This document shows, piece after piece, positions 17,163 to 25,067 of a DNA stretch of 64,000 bases. The translations under genes were made by a program, and so were the position numbers. The number at the start of each line of letters is the position of its first letter. Within the stretch, counting starts at the first letter, position 1. The DNA is from Phyllobacterium lublinensis (GTDB lineage: Bacteria; Pseudomonadota; Alphaproteobacteria; Rhizobiales; Rhizobiaceae), in the NCBI RefSeq assembly GCF_020164435.1, contig NZ_JAIUDQ010000010.1:102749-166748 (forward strand), in the 5' to 3' direction. Below the pieces are notes generated by a model. That model ran no database searches, was not told the DNA's origin, and saw only the letters and a program-made list of their open reading frames with translations.

Positions 17163-17188
17163 AAAACCGGCCAATCGGCCGGTTTTTT
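17163..17188. terminator. Bidirectional Rho-independent terminator
   Basis: AAAACCGGCC pairs perfectly with GGCCGGTTTT around an AATC loop, with T-run on the plus side (TTTTTT to 17188) and A-run on the other. It sits between the convergent acetyltransferase (ends 17156) and esterase (ends 17193) genes and can stop both. Confidence 0.92.
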
Positions 17189-17192
17189 GTTG

Positions 17193-17807
17193 TCAAACCT
17201 TTTCGCGAACAAACCGTTCGATCGCCGTCACTTCATTCTGTTGAATTTCGTGACCGCCGGAGTGCCAGACAAGTTCGGTCTCGACACCTTGCGAAATCAG
17301 ATAATCGGCGAAGGATTGCGTCATCTCCGGCGGGCAGATTGTATCGAGCCTGCCGGCCGTGATCAGGGCGCGCTTGCCCGCAAGGCCTGTTTGCGGCGCC
17401 GGCTTCCATGGAACGAGCGGATGCATGAGAATCGCGTCGTCAAACAGGTCCGGCTGCTCCAGCATTACCGACGCAAGAATGTTGGCTCCATTGGAATAGC
17501 CGAGCCCAATGACATTCGATGCCTTGGCGGCGGCCTTATGCGCGCGGACGAAATCCGCCATTGCGGCCGTGCGTCTGGCGAGATCATCCATGTCATAGAC
17601 GCCTTCGCCCGTCCGGCGAAAGAAACGCGAAGCCCCATGCTCGGAAACATCGCCGCGCGGCGAAACGATACCCGCTTGCGGCAGCAGGCGCCGGCCGAAA
17701 TCGAAGAACTGGTTCTCGTCGCCGCCGGTGCCGTGAAAAACGAAGAGCAGCGGGCTTCCCGGCTGCCCGGCCTTGTAAGCGCGATGCTGATAACTATCGA
17801 TTGACAT
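17193..17807 (-). CDS. Phospholipase/carboxylesterase family alpha/beta hydrolase
   Basis: This 204-residue alpha/beta hydrolase has an oxyanion segment FVFHGTGGDENQF, nucleophile Ser in GLGYSNGAN, acid Asp in AGRLDTICPP and catalytic His in WHSGGHEI, all in the expected order. This is the phospholipase/carboxylesterase (YpfH-like) family acting on small esters. The ATG at 17807 (MSIDSYQ) is favoured by GGAGAGG just upstream. The in-frame ATG at 17831 is not so placed. Physiological substrate unknown. Confidence 0.85.
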   Translation of the reverse strand: MSIDSYQHRAYKAGQPGSPLLFVFHGTGGDENQFFDFGRRLLPQAGIVSPRGDVSEHGASRFFRRTGEGVYDMDDLARRTAAMADFVRAHKAAAKASNVIGLGYSNGANILASVMLEQPDLFDDAILMHPLVPWKPAPQTGLAGKRALITAGRLDTICPPEMTQSFADYLISQGVETELVWHSGGHEIQQNEVTAIERFVREKV

Positions 17808-17963
17808 GTCTGACCTCTCCAGAGCGGGCAAAGGCCCCCGCTCTCATTGATGGTGTGTGCATGCCCGACATATGCGGCGGGAGGCGGCATTGTGAAACCC
17901 ACCGCCCGCTTGATGCATTGTCGCCGCTACGTAGACAATAGCGGCGCGGACTCACCGATGCAC

Positions 17964-19382
17964 TCAGCCGGCATCGGACCATGGGCCGTGGAAATCGCCT
18001 TCTTCGCCGATTCGCTTGAAGCCGTGCGCGCCGAAGAAATCGCGCTGGGCCTGGATGAGATTTGCCGATCCGCGCGCCTGGCGATAGCCGTCAAAATAGT
18101 TGAGCGCGGCCGACAGCGCCGGCGTTGGCAGGCCGGCCAGAGCCGCTTCGGCAACGATCCTGCGCAGGGATTGCGAACCGGTCTTCATCCGGTCGATGAA
18201 TGCAGGCGCAAGCAGCAGGTTCTTGCCTTCGCGGCCCTCGAATGCCGCTGCGATCTCGTCGAGGAACTGCGAACGGATGATGCAGCCGGCGCGCCAGATG
18301 CGAGCCGTGGTGGCAAGTGGAATGTTCCAGCCATGCTCCTTGGAGGCGCCCGCCATAACATCGAAGCCCTGCGCATAAGCGGCAATCTTGCCGGCCAGCA
18401 AGCCTTCCTCGAGGGCGTCGATAAATGCCAGGCCCTTGTCCGCAAGCTTGGCTGAGCCGAGTTCACCATAGGCGGCGGAGGCATCGCTGCGCTCCTTGAC
18501 GAGCGACGAGATCGACCGGGCGGCGACAGCAGCTTCGATCGCGGTCGCAGGAATGCCCAGCATCTGTGCTTCGATCGCGGCCCAGCGGCCGGTGCCCTTC
18601 TGGCCGGCGCTGTCGAGAATGACATCGACCGCCGGCTTGCCCGTCTTCCTGTCGGTCGCCTGCAGCACCTTTGCGGTGATCTCGATGAGATAGGAGTTGA
18701 GCGGGCCGGTGTTCCACTTCTCGAAGATCTTGCCGATTGCCTCCGGAGCAAGGCCGAGGCCATCGCGCAAGAGGCCGTAGACCTCGGCGATCATCTGCAT
18801 GTCGGCATATTCGATGCCGTTGTGGATGGTCTTGACGAAATGGCCGGCACCGTCCGGGCCAAGCAGCGCGGAACAGGGAAAGCCTTCAAACTTGGCGGAG
18901 ATCGCAGTCAGGACCGGTTCGATACGGGCATAGGATTCGGCAGTTCCACCGACCATGATGGATGGCCCATGGCGTGCACCTTCTTCGCCGCCCGATACGC
19001 CCATGCCGACAAAGGTTGGATCGTTAGGGCCAAGTTCGGCAAGGCGCCTTACGGTGTCATGGAAATTAGCGTTGCCGGCATCGATGATGATGTCTTCCTT
19101 GGCGAGGAAGGGCTTCAGAGCCGCAACCTGTTCGTCTACCGCTTCACCTGCCTTGACCATCAGGATGATCGGGCGCGGCGCACGAATGCTTCTCGCCAGC
19201 TCTTCAAGCGTGTCGCAAGGAATGATCTGGTCCTTCAGGCGGCCTGCCTCTTCGTAGAACTCGCGGGTCTTGGCCACGGTCCGATTGAAAACTGCGACGC
19301 GATAACCGTTGTCGGCGATATTGAGCGCCAGATTGGCGCCCATGACGCCAAGGCCGATCAATCCGATATCAGCTTGCTGCAT
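17964..19382 (-). CDS. gnd: 6-phosphogluconate dehydrogenase (decarboxylating)
   Basis: This is a 472-residue oxidative pentose-phosphate enzyme converting 6-phosphogluconate to ribulose 5-phosphate with NADP+. It has the N-terminal dinucleotide motif GLIGLGVMGANLALNI, then GMGVSGGEEGARHGPS, the catalytic Lys in HFVKTIHNGIEY, and C-terminal QRDFFGAHGFKRI. Length matches the long (E. coli type) form. ATG at 19382 (MQQADIG) has AGGGACC upstream. A longer frame to 19472 is not supported. Confidence 0.95.
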   Translation of the reverse strand: MQQADIGLIGLGVMGANLALNIADNGYRVAVFNRTVAKTREFYEEAGRLKDQIIPCDTLEELARSIRAPRPIILMVKAGEAVDEQVAALKPFLAKEDIIIDAGNANFHDTVRRLAELGPNDPTFVGMGVSGGEEGARHGPSIMVGGTAESYARIEPVLTAISAKFEGFPCSALLGPDGAGHFVKTIHNGIEYADMQMIAEVYGLLRDGLGLAPEAIGKIFEKWNTGPLNSYLIEITAKVLQATDRKTGKPAVDVILDSAGQKGTGRWAAIEAQMLGIPATAIEAAVAARSISSLVKERSDASAAYGELGSAKLADKGLAFIDALEEGLLAGKIAAYAQGFDVMAGASKEHGWNIPLATTARIWRAGCIIRSQFLDEIAAAFEGREGKNLLLAPAFIDRMKTGSQSLRRIVAEAALAGLPTPALSAALNYFDGYRQARGSANLIQAQRDFFGAHGFKRIGEEGDFHGPWSDAG

Positions 19383-19689
19383 GATCTTGGTCCCTAGACT
19401 ACATTCATTATTCGGTTTTGCTCGGGAGAGGAGGTCCCCACCCGCAGGAACTGCATTTGTATAGCAATACAAGTTCCCGGCAATGCTTTAGACCTTTCCG
19501 GCCGGACCCGAAAGGGCGTTTCACGTCAGGTATGAAGCGCGCGGCGTTGGCCACCTGTTTCGAACCCGGGCAGGTGTGCAGGAATCTGCATCGATTTTAT
19601 TTTATACATGCGATTCGGAGTGATACTTTAGTATGGCCTATAAATATATTTCACTATAACTATTTGAGGCAGTAAAAATCTGAGATATT
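19383..19689. other. Intergenic stretch with AT-rich patch
   Basis: This 307-base gap separates gnd from the unrecognised gene at 19690. Its right half (from about 19590) is strikingly AT-rich for this genome, containing ATAAATATATTTCACTATAA, and probably holds the promoter for the next gene pair. No ORF, tRNA or clear repeat was seen. The composition change suggests the boundary of acquired DNA. Confidence 0.5.
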
Positions 19690-21054
19690 GTGACTGAATA
19701 TAGTGTTGATATTGCTCGTGACGGATTTTTATTTTGCACTCCTATGGGTAAAACCAATTTTTTTAATTCGATAGAGGCCGGCAAAGTTGCGGCGACAGTA
19801 CCTGAAGCTAACAATGGGCAGCCCGCGCTGACGTTACGGGAAAATTTCGGGCTTCCGGGTTCTCAACTTTATTGCAGCGTCTTCCTGCCGCCCCCTTTTG
19901 CTACCTATGGACCAACATTCTATGTGGAGGATGTCATCGACGTGGATGGGCTCTCAGCCGATTGTCCGTGTGATCCGGAGTACGGCAGCCTCGTATCGGG
20001 TTCGGCTCTGAAAACGGCCCTTCGAGCGGCTGGCTTTTCCATCGGTCGATCAAGGCTGCGCGGGCACGATCGAAGACGTCTCGTTCAGGAGCGTTTGGAC
20101 ATGGCTGAGCTCCTACGGTCGTATGGATGTGAGGTCTTTACCGCGTCGAACGACGTCGAATGGCTCAATCTCGCTTCGGTTCGAGGCGTAATCGCAACGC
20201 ATGTTGACCAGCAGCAATATGCTGTCGAGAACATTGCCGGCTTGAGCGCCCTTGATCTGTGGACCGTTCATTTCCAGCGTGCCGACGGTACACATGTCTG
20301 CCTTGCGGAGCATGGCGTGAGCGCCGCCGCAGTTGGAGAGCGGCTCGACAGGATTGGAGTGCGCCGTCACGGCGAGCAGTGCATCGTGCTGAATGCGCCA
20401 GACCGAATGATTCCATGGGAGATCCCGGCAAGAGGTGACCGCAAGCTCACTCAACTGTCAAATTGGATCGATTATGGATTCAATGTGTGGTCGGACAGCG
20501 ATAGCAGACCGCACCTGGTGATAGGAGAGGCTGTGATCCGGGTGGCAGATATACAATGTCGACGACAAGAGTTGGAGCTCTTTCTGACCGCCGCTGCAAC
20601 GCACTTCGAGGGCTTCCATATCCTCGAACTTGCCGAAGGTTGCAGGTATGGCGCTCCAACCAACAGCATCGATGTAGGGACCGCGATTCTGAGCAATGCT
20701 AGCCTATCGGACAGGTGCCGCAACAGGATGGAAGGCATTCTTCGGCGCTCTATCGACAACTCCATGCATTTCGAGGAGAATCCTCCGGGATTTCGCTGCG
20801 CCGTGTTTCCAGTCGACAGGTCAGCGTATTCGTTGCTTGCAGAAGGAGATCCCCTGCATCACGCTTCGGTAGACCGCAGTCAGATCGATCCGCTTGATCC
20901 CATGGATATCTTCTTTGATATTCATGGGCAGGAGCACGAGCGCCTGGCAGCACGGCTGAGTGCGAGGCGCGAGCAACTGGGGGAGGCCCCTCATTCGCAG
21001 GACGATGAGTGCCGTCCGGATTCACCTCTTCACCTATGTTCAGGACTTGAGTGA
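19690..21054 (+). CDS. Unrecognised 454-residue protein, first gene of a Nudix pair
   Basis: I do not recognise this protein. It is soluble-looking, with no signal peptide or membrane segment. It has a cysteine cluster DCPCDPEYGS near residue 95 and a highly charged arginine-rich segment (GRSRLRGHDRRRLVQERLD) near residue 120. The C-terminal half is acidic and ends in a hydrophilic tail. The start is GTG at 19690 with only a weak upstream GAGG. An internal ATG at 19744 is possible. Its stop overlaps the GTG start of the Nudix gene (GTGA), so the two are coupled. The 5' part is more AT-rich than the neighbours, hinting at transfer. Confidence 0.65.
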   Translation: MTEYSVDIARDGFLFCTPMGKTNFFNSIEAGKVAATVPEANNGQPALTLRENFGLPGSQLYCSVFLPPPFATYGPTFYVEDVIDVDGLSADCPCDPEYGSLVSGSALKTALRAAGFSIGRSRLRGHDRRRLVQERLDMAELLRSYGCEVFTASNDVEWLNLASVRGVIATHVDQQQYAVENIAGLSALDLWTVHFQRADGTHVCLAEHGVSAAAVGERLDRIGVRRHGEQCIVLNAPDRMIPWEIPARGDRKLTQLSNWIDYGFNVWSDSDSRPHLVIGEAVIRVADIQCRRQELELFLTAAATHFEGFHILELAEGCRYGAPTNSIDVGTAILSNASLSDRCRNRMEGILRRSIDNSMHFEENPPGFRCAVFPVDRSAYSLLAEGDPLHHASVDRSQIDPLDPMDIFFDIHGQEHERLAARLSARREQLGEAPHSQDDECRPDSPLHLCSGLE

Positions 21055-21542
21055 ACGCAACAATGGAACACCGGATATCCTCTGGGGCGCTTGTGCTCCG
21101 CGATGAACGAATCCTCCTGGTCAGGCACCGATTGGAAGGCGAGTACGATTATTGGGCACCCCCCGGAGGTGGGGTGGAGGATGATGAGGAACTCGAGGCA
21201 GCGGCTGCGCGAGAAGTATTTGAGGAGGCCGGGATAAGGGCTCAGATGCTCTCGCTCGCCTATATCGACGAGTTGATAGATCACTATGGACGCATGATAA
21301 AGTTTTGGTACATTGCGCAGTATCTATCTGGAGAAATCACTTTGGAGCTCAACCCTGCGGTGGAAGAGAGCATTGTGGACGCTGGATGGTTCGCCCATGC
21401 TACCTTGCCGAAGGAACACGTTTTCCCAGTGCTCCTTCGTGACCAGTTCTGGAAGGACTTGGGAAGTGGGTTTCAACACCCAAGAAAATTGCCCCTACAG
21501 CATTCAATCTTCCAGCTGAAGTCGGGCCTCGCCGAAGAATAG
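21051..21542 (+). CDS. Nudix hydrolase
   Basis: This is a 163-residue Nudix protein. The full Nudix box is present: GGVEDDEELEAAAAREVFEE followed by AGI, fitting G-x5-E-x7-RE-x2-EE-x-G. Such enzymes hydrolyse nucleoside diphosphates linked to another group (for example ADP-sugars, dNTP damage products or CoA). Start GTG 21051 overlaps the upstream stop by four bases. ATG at 21063 is an alternative. The coupling implies a shared task with the unknown upstream protein. Substrate cannot be predicted. Confidence 0.85.
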   Translation: MNATMEHRISSGALVLRDERILLVRHRLEGEYDYWAPPGGGVEDDEELEAAAAREVFEEAGIRAQMLSLAYIDELIDHYGRMIKFWYIAQYLSGEITLELNPAVEESIVDAGWFAHATLPKEHVFPVLLRDQFWKDLGSGFQHPRKLPLQHSIFQLKSGLAEE

Positions 21543-21579
21543 AGGCTGACACGCCCGCTGAAGATGTCAGAACTTGCAA

Positions 21580-22413
21580 TCAGTTATCACGCAGTTTTTC
21601 CATGTCGCGGATGCGATCGGCGCTGCCCTTTTCCAGCTTGCGGGTGACTTCCGCAACCAGGGTCTCGGCCACGAGGAAGAGGGCTGCCGATGAATCCCAT
21701 GGCGAAGGTACTGCCGTTCGGCCGGCGATGACGTGGCGGGCAAATCGGGCGATAGGCGAAAGCCATTGATCGGTAATCAGGACGATCTCCACACCGCGCG
21801 CCTGGGCCTTCTCGGCGAACCGAACCAGGCTTTGCTGGTAACGGCGAATATCAAAAATGACCAGCACATCCTTTTTGCCCATGTCGATCAGCTGGTCGCG
21901 CCAATGACTTTCCTGCCCGGTGAGATGTGTTACGCCCGGACGCGTAATCTTGAGGTGTGCTGCCATATATCGGGCAATCGGATCGGTAAAGCGGCCGCCC
22001 AGCAGGTAGATGCGCGCGCGGTTGCGGCTGATAGCTTCCGTGACATCATCCAGCTGTTGCGCCGAGAGATGCTGGAAGGTCTCGCGAATGTTCTCGATAG
22101 CTGCTTCCATGAGGGGAAAGACCGGACCGCCCTTTACGCTCTGGATCGACGCTGCACGGTTCCACGGTGATTGAACCTGGGCAGCCAGTTCTTCCTGAAG
22201 TGCTCCCTGGAAATCCGGGTAGCTCTGGAAGCCAAGCCGGGACACGAAGCGAAGAATCGTTGGCGAACTAACGCCGGCCTGCGTCGAAAATTCGGCCACG
22301 GTTCTCAGTCCGATCAACGGGTAATTGCCAATCAGCGTCTGCGCGGCTTTGCGTTCCGATACCGACATCGCGTCCATTTTCTCAGCTATCAGCTCGGAAA
22401 TACTGGTTGTCAT
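21580..22413 (-). CDS. RpiR/MurR-family regulator (HTH plus SIS domain)
   Basis: This 277-residue regulator has an N-terminal HTH_6 domain (SVSERKAAQTLIGNYPLIGL, AGVSSPTILRFVSRLGF) and a C-terminal SIS sugar-isomerase-like effector domain (about residues 125-260). It is divergent from the N-formylglutamate amidohydrolase gene and most likely controls the catabolic cluster at 22561-29249. A palindrome in the shared promoter region is the probable operator. The SIS effector need not be a sugar phosphate here. Confidence 0.88.
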   Translation of the reverse strand: MTTSISELIAEKMDAMSVSERKAAQTLIGNYPLIGLRTVAEFSTQAGVSSPTILRFVSRLGFQSYPDFQGALQEELAAQVQSPWNRAASIQSVKGGPVFPLMEAAIENIRETFQHLSAQQLDDVTEAISRNRARIYLLGGRFTDPIARYMAAHLKITRPGVTHLTGQESHWRDQLIDMGKKDVLVIFDIRRYQQSLVRFAEKAQARGVEIVLITDQWLSPIARFARHVIAGRTAVPSPWDSSAALFLVAETLVAEVTRKLEKGSADRIRDMEKLRDN

Positions 22414-22468
22414 GGATGTTTCCCTGTCCAGCCAAGACCCTATCCGTGTCAGAATGCGATTTTCGGAT

Positions 22469-22497
22469 TTGACAATCTTGGTTGATATGTATCAAAT
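22469..22497 (+). promoter_or_regulatory. Promoter with RpiR operator palindrome
   Basis: TTGACA (22469-22474) lies 17 bases before TCAAAT (22492-22497), giving a sigma70-like promoter pointing to the gene at 22561. The perfect 14-base palindrome TTGATATGTATCAA (22482-22495) overlaps the spacer and -10, the position of a repressor operator. The neighbouring RpiR gene is the natural candidate to bind it. Confidence 0.6.
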
Positions 22498-22560
22498 CAT
22501 ACGAGAGCGGAAATAAAAACATAAAATGTAACGTAAGATACAGTTGCCGAAGAGGCTGCG

Positions 22561-23367
22561 ATGGGATTGTCCCGGAGAGTGACGCATGACTGGACTCCAG
22601 TCCGGGTATCGAACCCCGACGGGCGTTCGCAGTGTGTCATCCTTTGCGACCATGCATCCAATCATATCCCGCCAGGCTTTGCCATGCTCGGCCTCGATGC
22701 CGCTGATCTGCAACGACATATCGCGTGGGATCCCGGTGCGCTTGGCGTCAGTCAGGCGATGAGCAGGCGCCTGGATGCGCCGCTGGTTGAATCCTGCGTG
22801 TCGCGTCTGGTGATCGATTGCAACCGCCCGCTCAATGCGCCGGACCTCGTGCCGTCCTTAAGCGAAGCGACGTCCATTCCTGGCAATGTTGGCCTGGATG
22901 ATGCGGCCAAATCGCAGCGCATAGCGCTTTCGCACCGGCCCTATCACGCCGCCATCGAGAAACTGGCGCAGGAGCGGGCGAGCAAAGGCCTGCCTGATCC
23001 GGTCTACGTGGCGGTCCATTCCTACACGCCCGTCTATCGCGGGGTGGCCCGTCCATGGGATATCGGCATTATCCATGATGATGATGACAGGGTTGCCGCG
23101 CCATTGATTGCAGGGTTGCGAGCGTTGAACCGATTCAATGTCGGCATCAACGAACCCTATTCACCGGCGGATCGTGTCTACTACACACTGGAGCGGCACG
23201 CTTCAGCCTTCGGATTACCGGCGGTGATGATCGAGATCCGCAATGATCTCATCAGCACCCCACAGGAAGAACAGGCCTGGGGCGACACACTTTCCGGGCT
23301 GCTCAGGGAGATCGTAGAGAAACCGCTTTTGACAATGGCGGGCTCGCCAACAAGGGGATCGGCATAA
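22561..23367 (+). CDS. N-formylglutamate amidohydrolase family protein
   Basis: This is a 268-residue hydrolase of the N-formylglutamate amidohydrolase (HutG-type) family. Motifs include CDHASNHIPPGF, HIAWDPGALGVS, RLVIDCNRP and HSYTPVY. The canonical role is releasing glutamate from N-formylglutamate in histidine breakdown, but no other hut gene is here. In this neighbourhood it more likely cleaves a gamma-glutamyl or N-acyl glutamate intermediate (inference). It is first in the cluster controlled from the 22469 promoter. The ATG at 22561 fits the family N-terminus. Confidence 0.8.
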   Translation: MGLSRRVTHDWTPVRVSNPDGRSQCVILCDHASNHIPPGFAMLGLDAADLQRHIAWDPGALGVSQAMSRRLDAPLVESCVSRLVIDCNRPLNAPDLVPSLSEATSIPGNVGLDDAAKSQRIALSHRPYHAAIEKLAQERASKGLPDPVYVAVHSYTPVYRGVARPWDIGIIHDDDDRVAAPLIAGLRALNRFNVGINEPYSPADRVYYTLERHASAFGLPAVMIEIRNDLISTPQEEQAWGDTLSGLLREIVEKPLLTMAGSPTRGSA

Positions 23368-23435
23368 AAACAACCATGGAGTAGCGCTCTCGCGAGATCT
23401 GACGTTGCAACTTACCAGAATAATAGGGGAACGTG

Positions 23436-24989
23436 ATGACACAGCAAGACTACACTGACAGAGACAAATCGGAGGACATCAAAGTCCTCCACAGCATGGG
23501 CTACGCCCAGGAATTGGAGCGGCGCCTCAGCCGCTTTTCAAACTTCGCCGTCTCCTTCTCGATCATTTGCATCCTGTCCGGCGGTATCAACTCGCTGGCA
23601 CAGGCGACATCCGGCGCGGGCGGCGCGGCCGTTGGCATCGGCTGGCTCGTCGGCTGTTTCGTCTCGCTGACGTTCGCCGTTGCCATGTCGCAGATCAGTT
23701 CCGCCTATCCAACAGCCGGCGGGCTGTATCACTGGGGTTCGATCCTCGGCAATCGCGGCACCGGCTGGGTGACGGCATGGCTTAACCTGCTTGGCCTCAT
23801 CACGGTCCTTGGCGCTATCAATGTCGGCACCTGGACTTTCTTTATAGGCGCTTTCGGCCCGACGCTCGGCATCGAAAACACGCTGACGACACAGACGATC
23901 TTCCTTATCATCATTACGGGCGGCCAGGCGCTCATCAACCATCTTGGCATCAAGCTGACAGCCAAACTCACGGATTTTTCCGGCTACCTGATCTTCTTCG
24001 GCTCGATTCTGATTGCGGTTGTCTGCCTGTTCGCAGCGGAGACCTGGGATTTCAGCCGGCTCTTTACCTTCCACAACTATTCCGGCGAGGCGGGCGGTAA
24101 TGTCTGGCCAGCCGTATCGAACTGGTGGGTGTTTGCACTCGGGTTGTTGCTGCCGATCTACACGATCACCGGCTATGACGCTTCGGCACATACTTCCGAG
24201 GAAACGCTGAAGGCCGCGAGTTCCGTACCGCGCGCCATGGTCATGTCGGTCGTCTGGTCGGCCATCTTCGGTTACCTGTTCCTTGCCGCATTCGTGCTGA
24301 TGATTCCGAACATGGACGAAGCCGCAGCACAGGGCTGGAATGTCTTCTTCTGGGCTTTCGACCAGCGGGTGGCCTCGGGTCTGAAGGAATTCGTCTACCT
24401 TGTCGTCTTCGTGGCGCAGCTGCTCTGCGGCCTCGCCACAGTGACATCCGCCTCGCGCATGATCTTTGCCTTCTCGCGCGATGGTGGACTGCCTGCATCC
24501 GGAGCGCTTTCGAAGGTCAGCCCGACCTACCGCACCCCGGTGGCCGCGATCTGGACAGGCGCAGCCCTTTCGGTGCTGTTCGTCTGGGGTTCGTCGGTTG
24601 TCTCCGTCGCGGGCACCTCCGCCTACACGATCGTCGTATCCTGCACGGTCATCTTCCTGTTCCTGTCGTTCACGGTACCGATTGTGCTCGGCCTCATGGC
24701 CTGGGGAACGCCGAAATGGGACAAGATGGGACCATGGAACATGGGTCGCGGCATCTTCACGCTGTTTGCGATCCTCTCCATCCTTTCGATGATCCTGATC
24801 TTCATCATCGGTATCCAGCCGCCCAATGACTGGGCATTGTACATCACGGTCGGGTTCTTCATCCTGACTGCCGTGATCTGGTTTGCGTTCGAGAAGCGCC
24901 GGTTCCAGGGACCACCACTTGGTGAAATCATTGCCGCACGCCAGGCCGCCATCAAGGCAGCAGAGCAGGCGGTCGGCGAACGGGCCTGA
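23436..24989 (+). CDS. Amino acid/amine permease (APC family)
   Basis: This 517-residue inner-membrane transporter has about 12 hydrophobic segments. The N-terminal LSRFSNFAVSFSIICILSGG and the SSAYPTAGGLYHW stretch are typical of the GABA/choline/ethanolamine branch of the APC superfamily. GTG at 23433 immediately precedes the ATG I chose, and AGGGGA is correctly spaced for either. It imports the substrate of the downstream ligase and dehydrogenases. A strong terminator follows, so distal genes may be expressed at a lower level. Confidence 0.88.
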   Translation: MTQQDYTDRDKSEDIKVLHSMGYAQELERRLSRFSNFAVSFSIICILSGGINSLAQATSGAGGAAVGIGWLVGCFVSLTFAVAMSQISSAYPTAGGLYHWGSILGNRGTGWVTAWLNLLGLITVLGAINVGTWTFFIGAFGPTLGIENTLTTQTIFLIIITGGQALINHLGIKLTAKLTDFSGYLIFFGSILIAVVCLFAAETWDFSRLFTFHNYSGEAGGNVWPAVSNWWVFALGLLLPIYTITGYDASAHTSEETLKAASSVPRAMVMSVVWSAIFGYLFLAAFVLMIPNMDEAAAQGWNVFFWAFDQRVASGLKEFVYLVVFVAQLLCGLATVTSASRMIFAFSRDGGLPASGALSKVSPTYRTPVAAIWTGAALSVLFVWGSSVVSVAGTSAYTIVVSCTVIFLFLSFTVPIVLGLMAWGTPKWDKMGPWNMGRGIFTLFAILSILSMILIFIIGIQPPNDWALYITVGFFILTAVIWFAFEKRRFQGPPLGEIIAARQAAIKAAEQAVGERA

Positions 24990-25000
24990 TTTAAGCAGCG

Positions 25001-25038
25001 GGGGCGACCGGTACGGCACCGGTCGCCCCTTTTATTTT
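25001..25038 (+). terminator. Rho-independent terminator inside the amine cluster
   Basis: GGGGCGACCGGT (25001-25012) pairs perfectly with ACCGGTCGCCCC (25018-25029) around an ACGGC loop and is followed by TTTTATTTT. This is a 12-bp textbook terminator between the permease and the glutamine-synthetase-like gene, which begins only 30 bases later. Confidence 0.92.
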
Positions 25039-25067
25039 GACCGAATTGACCTTTCAAAGGAAAGAAT

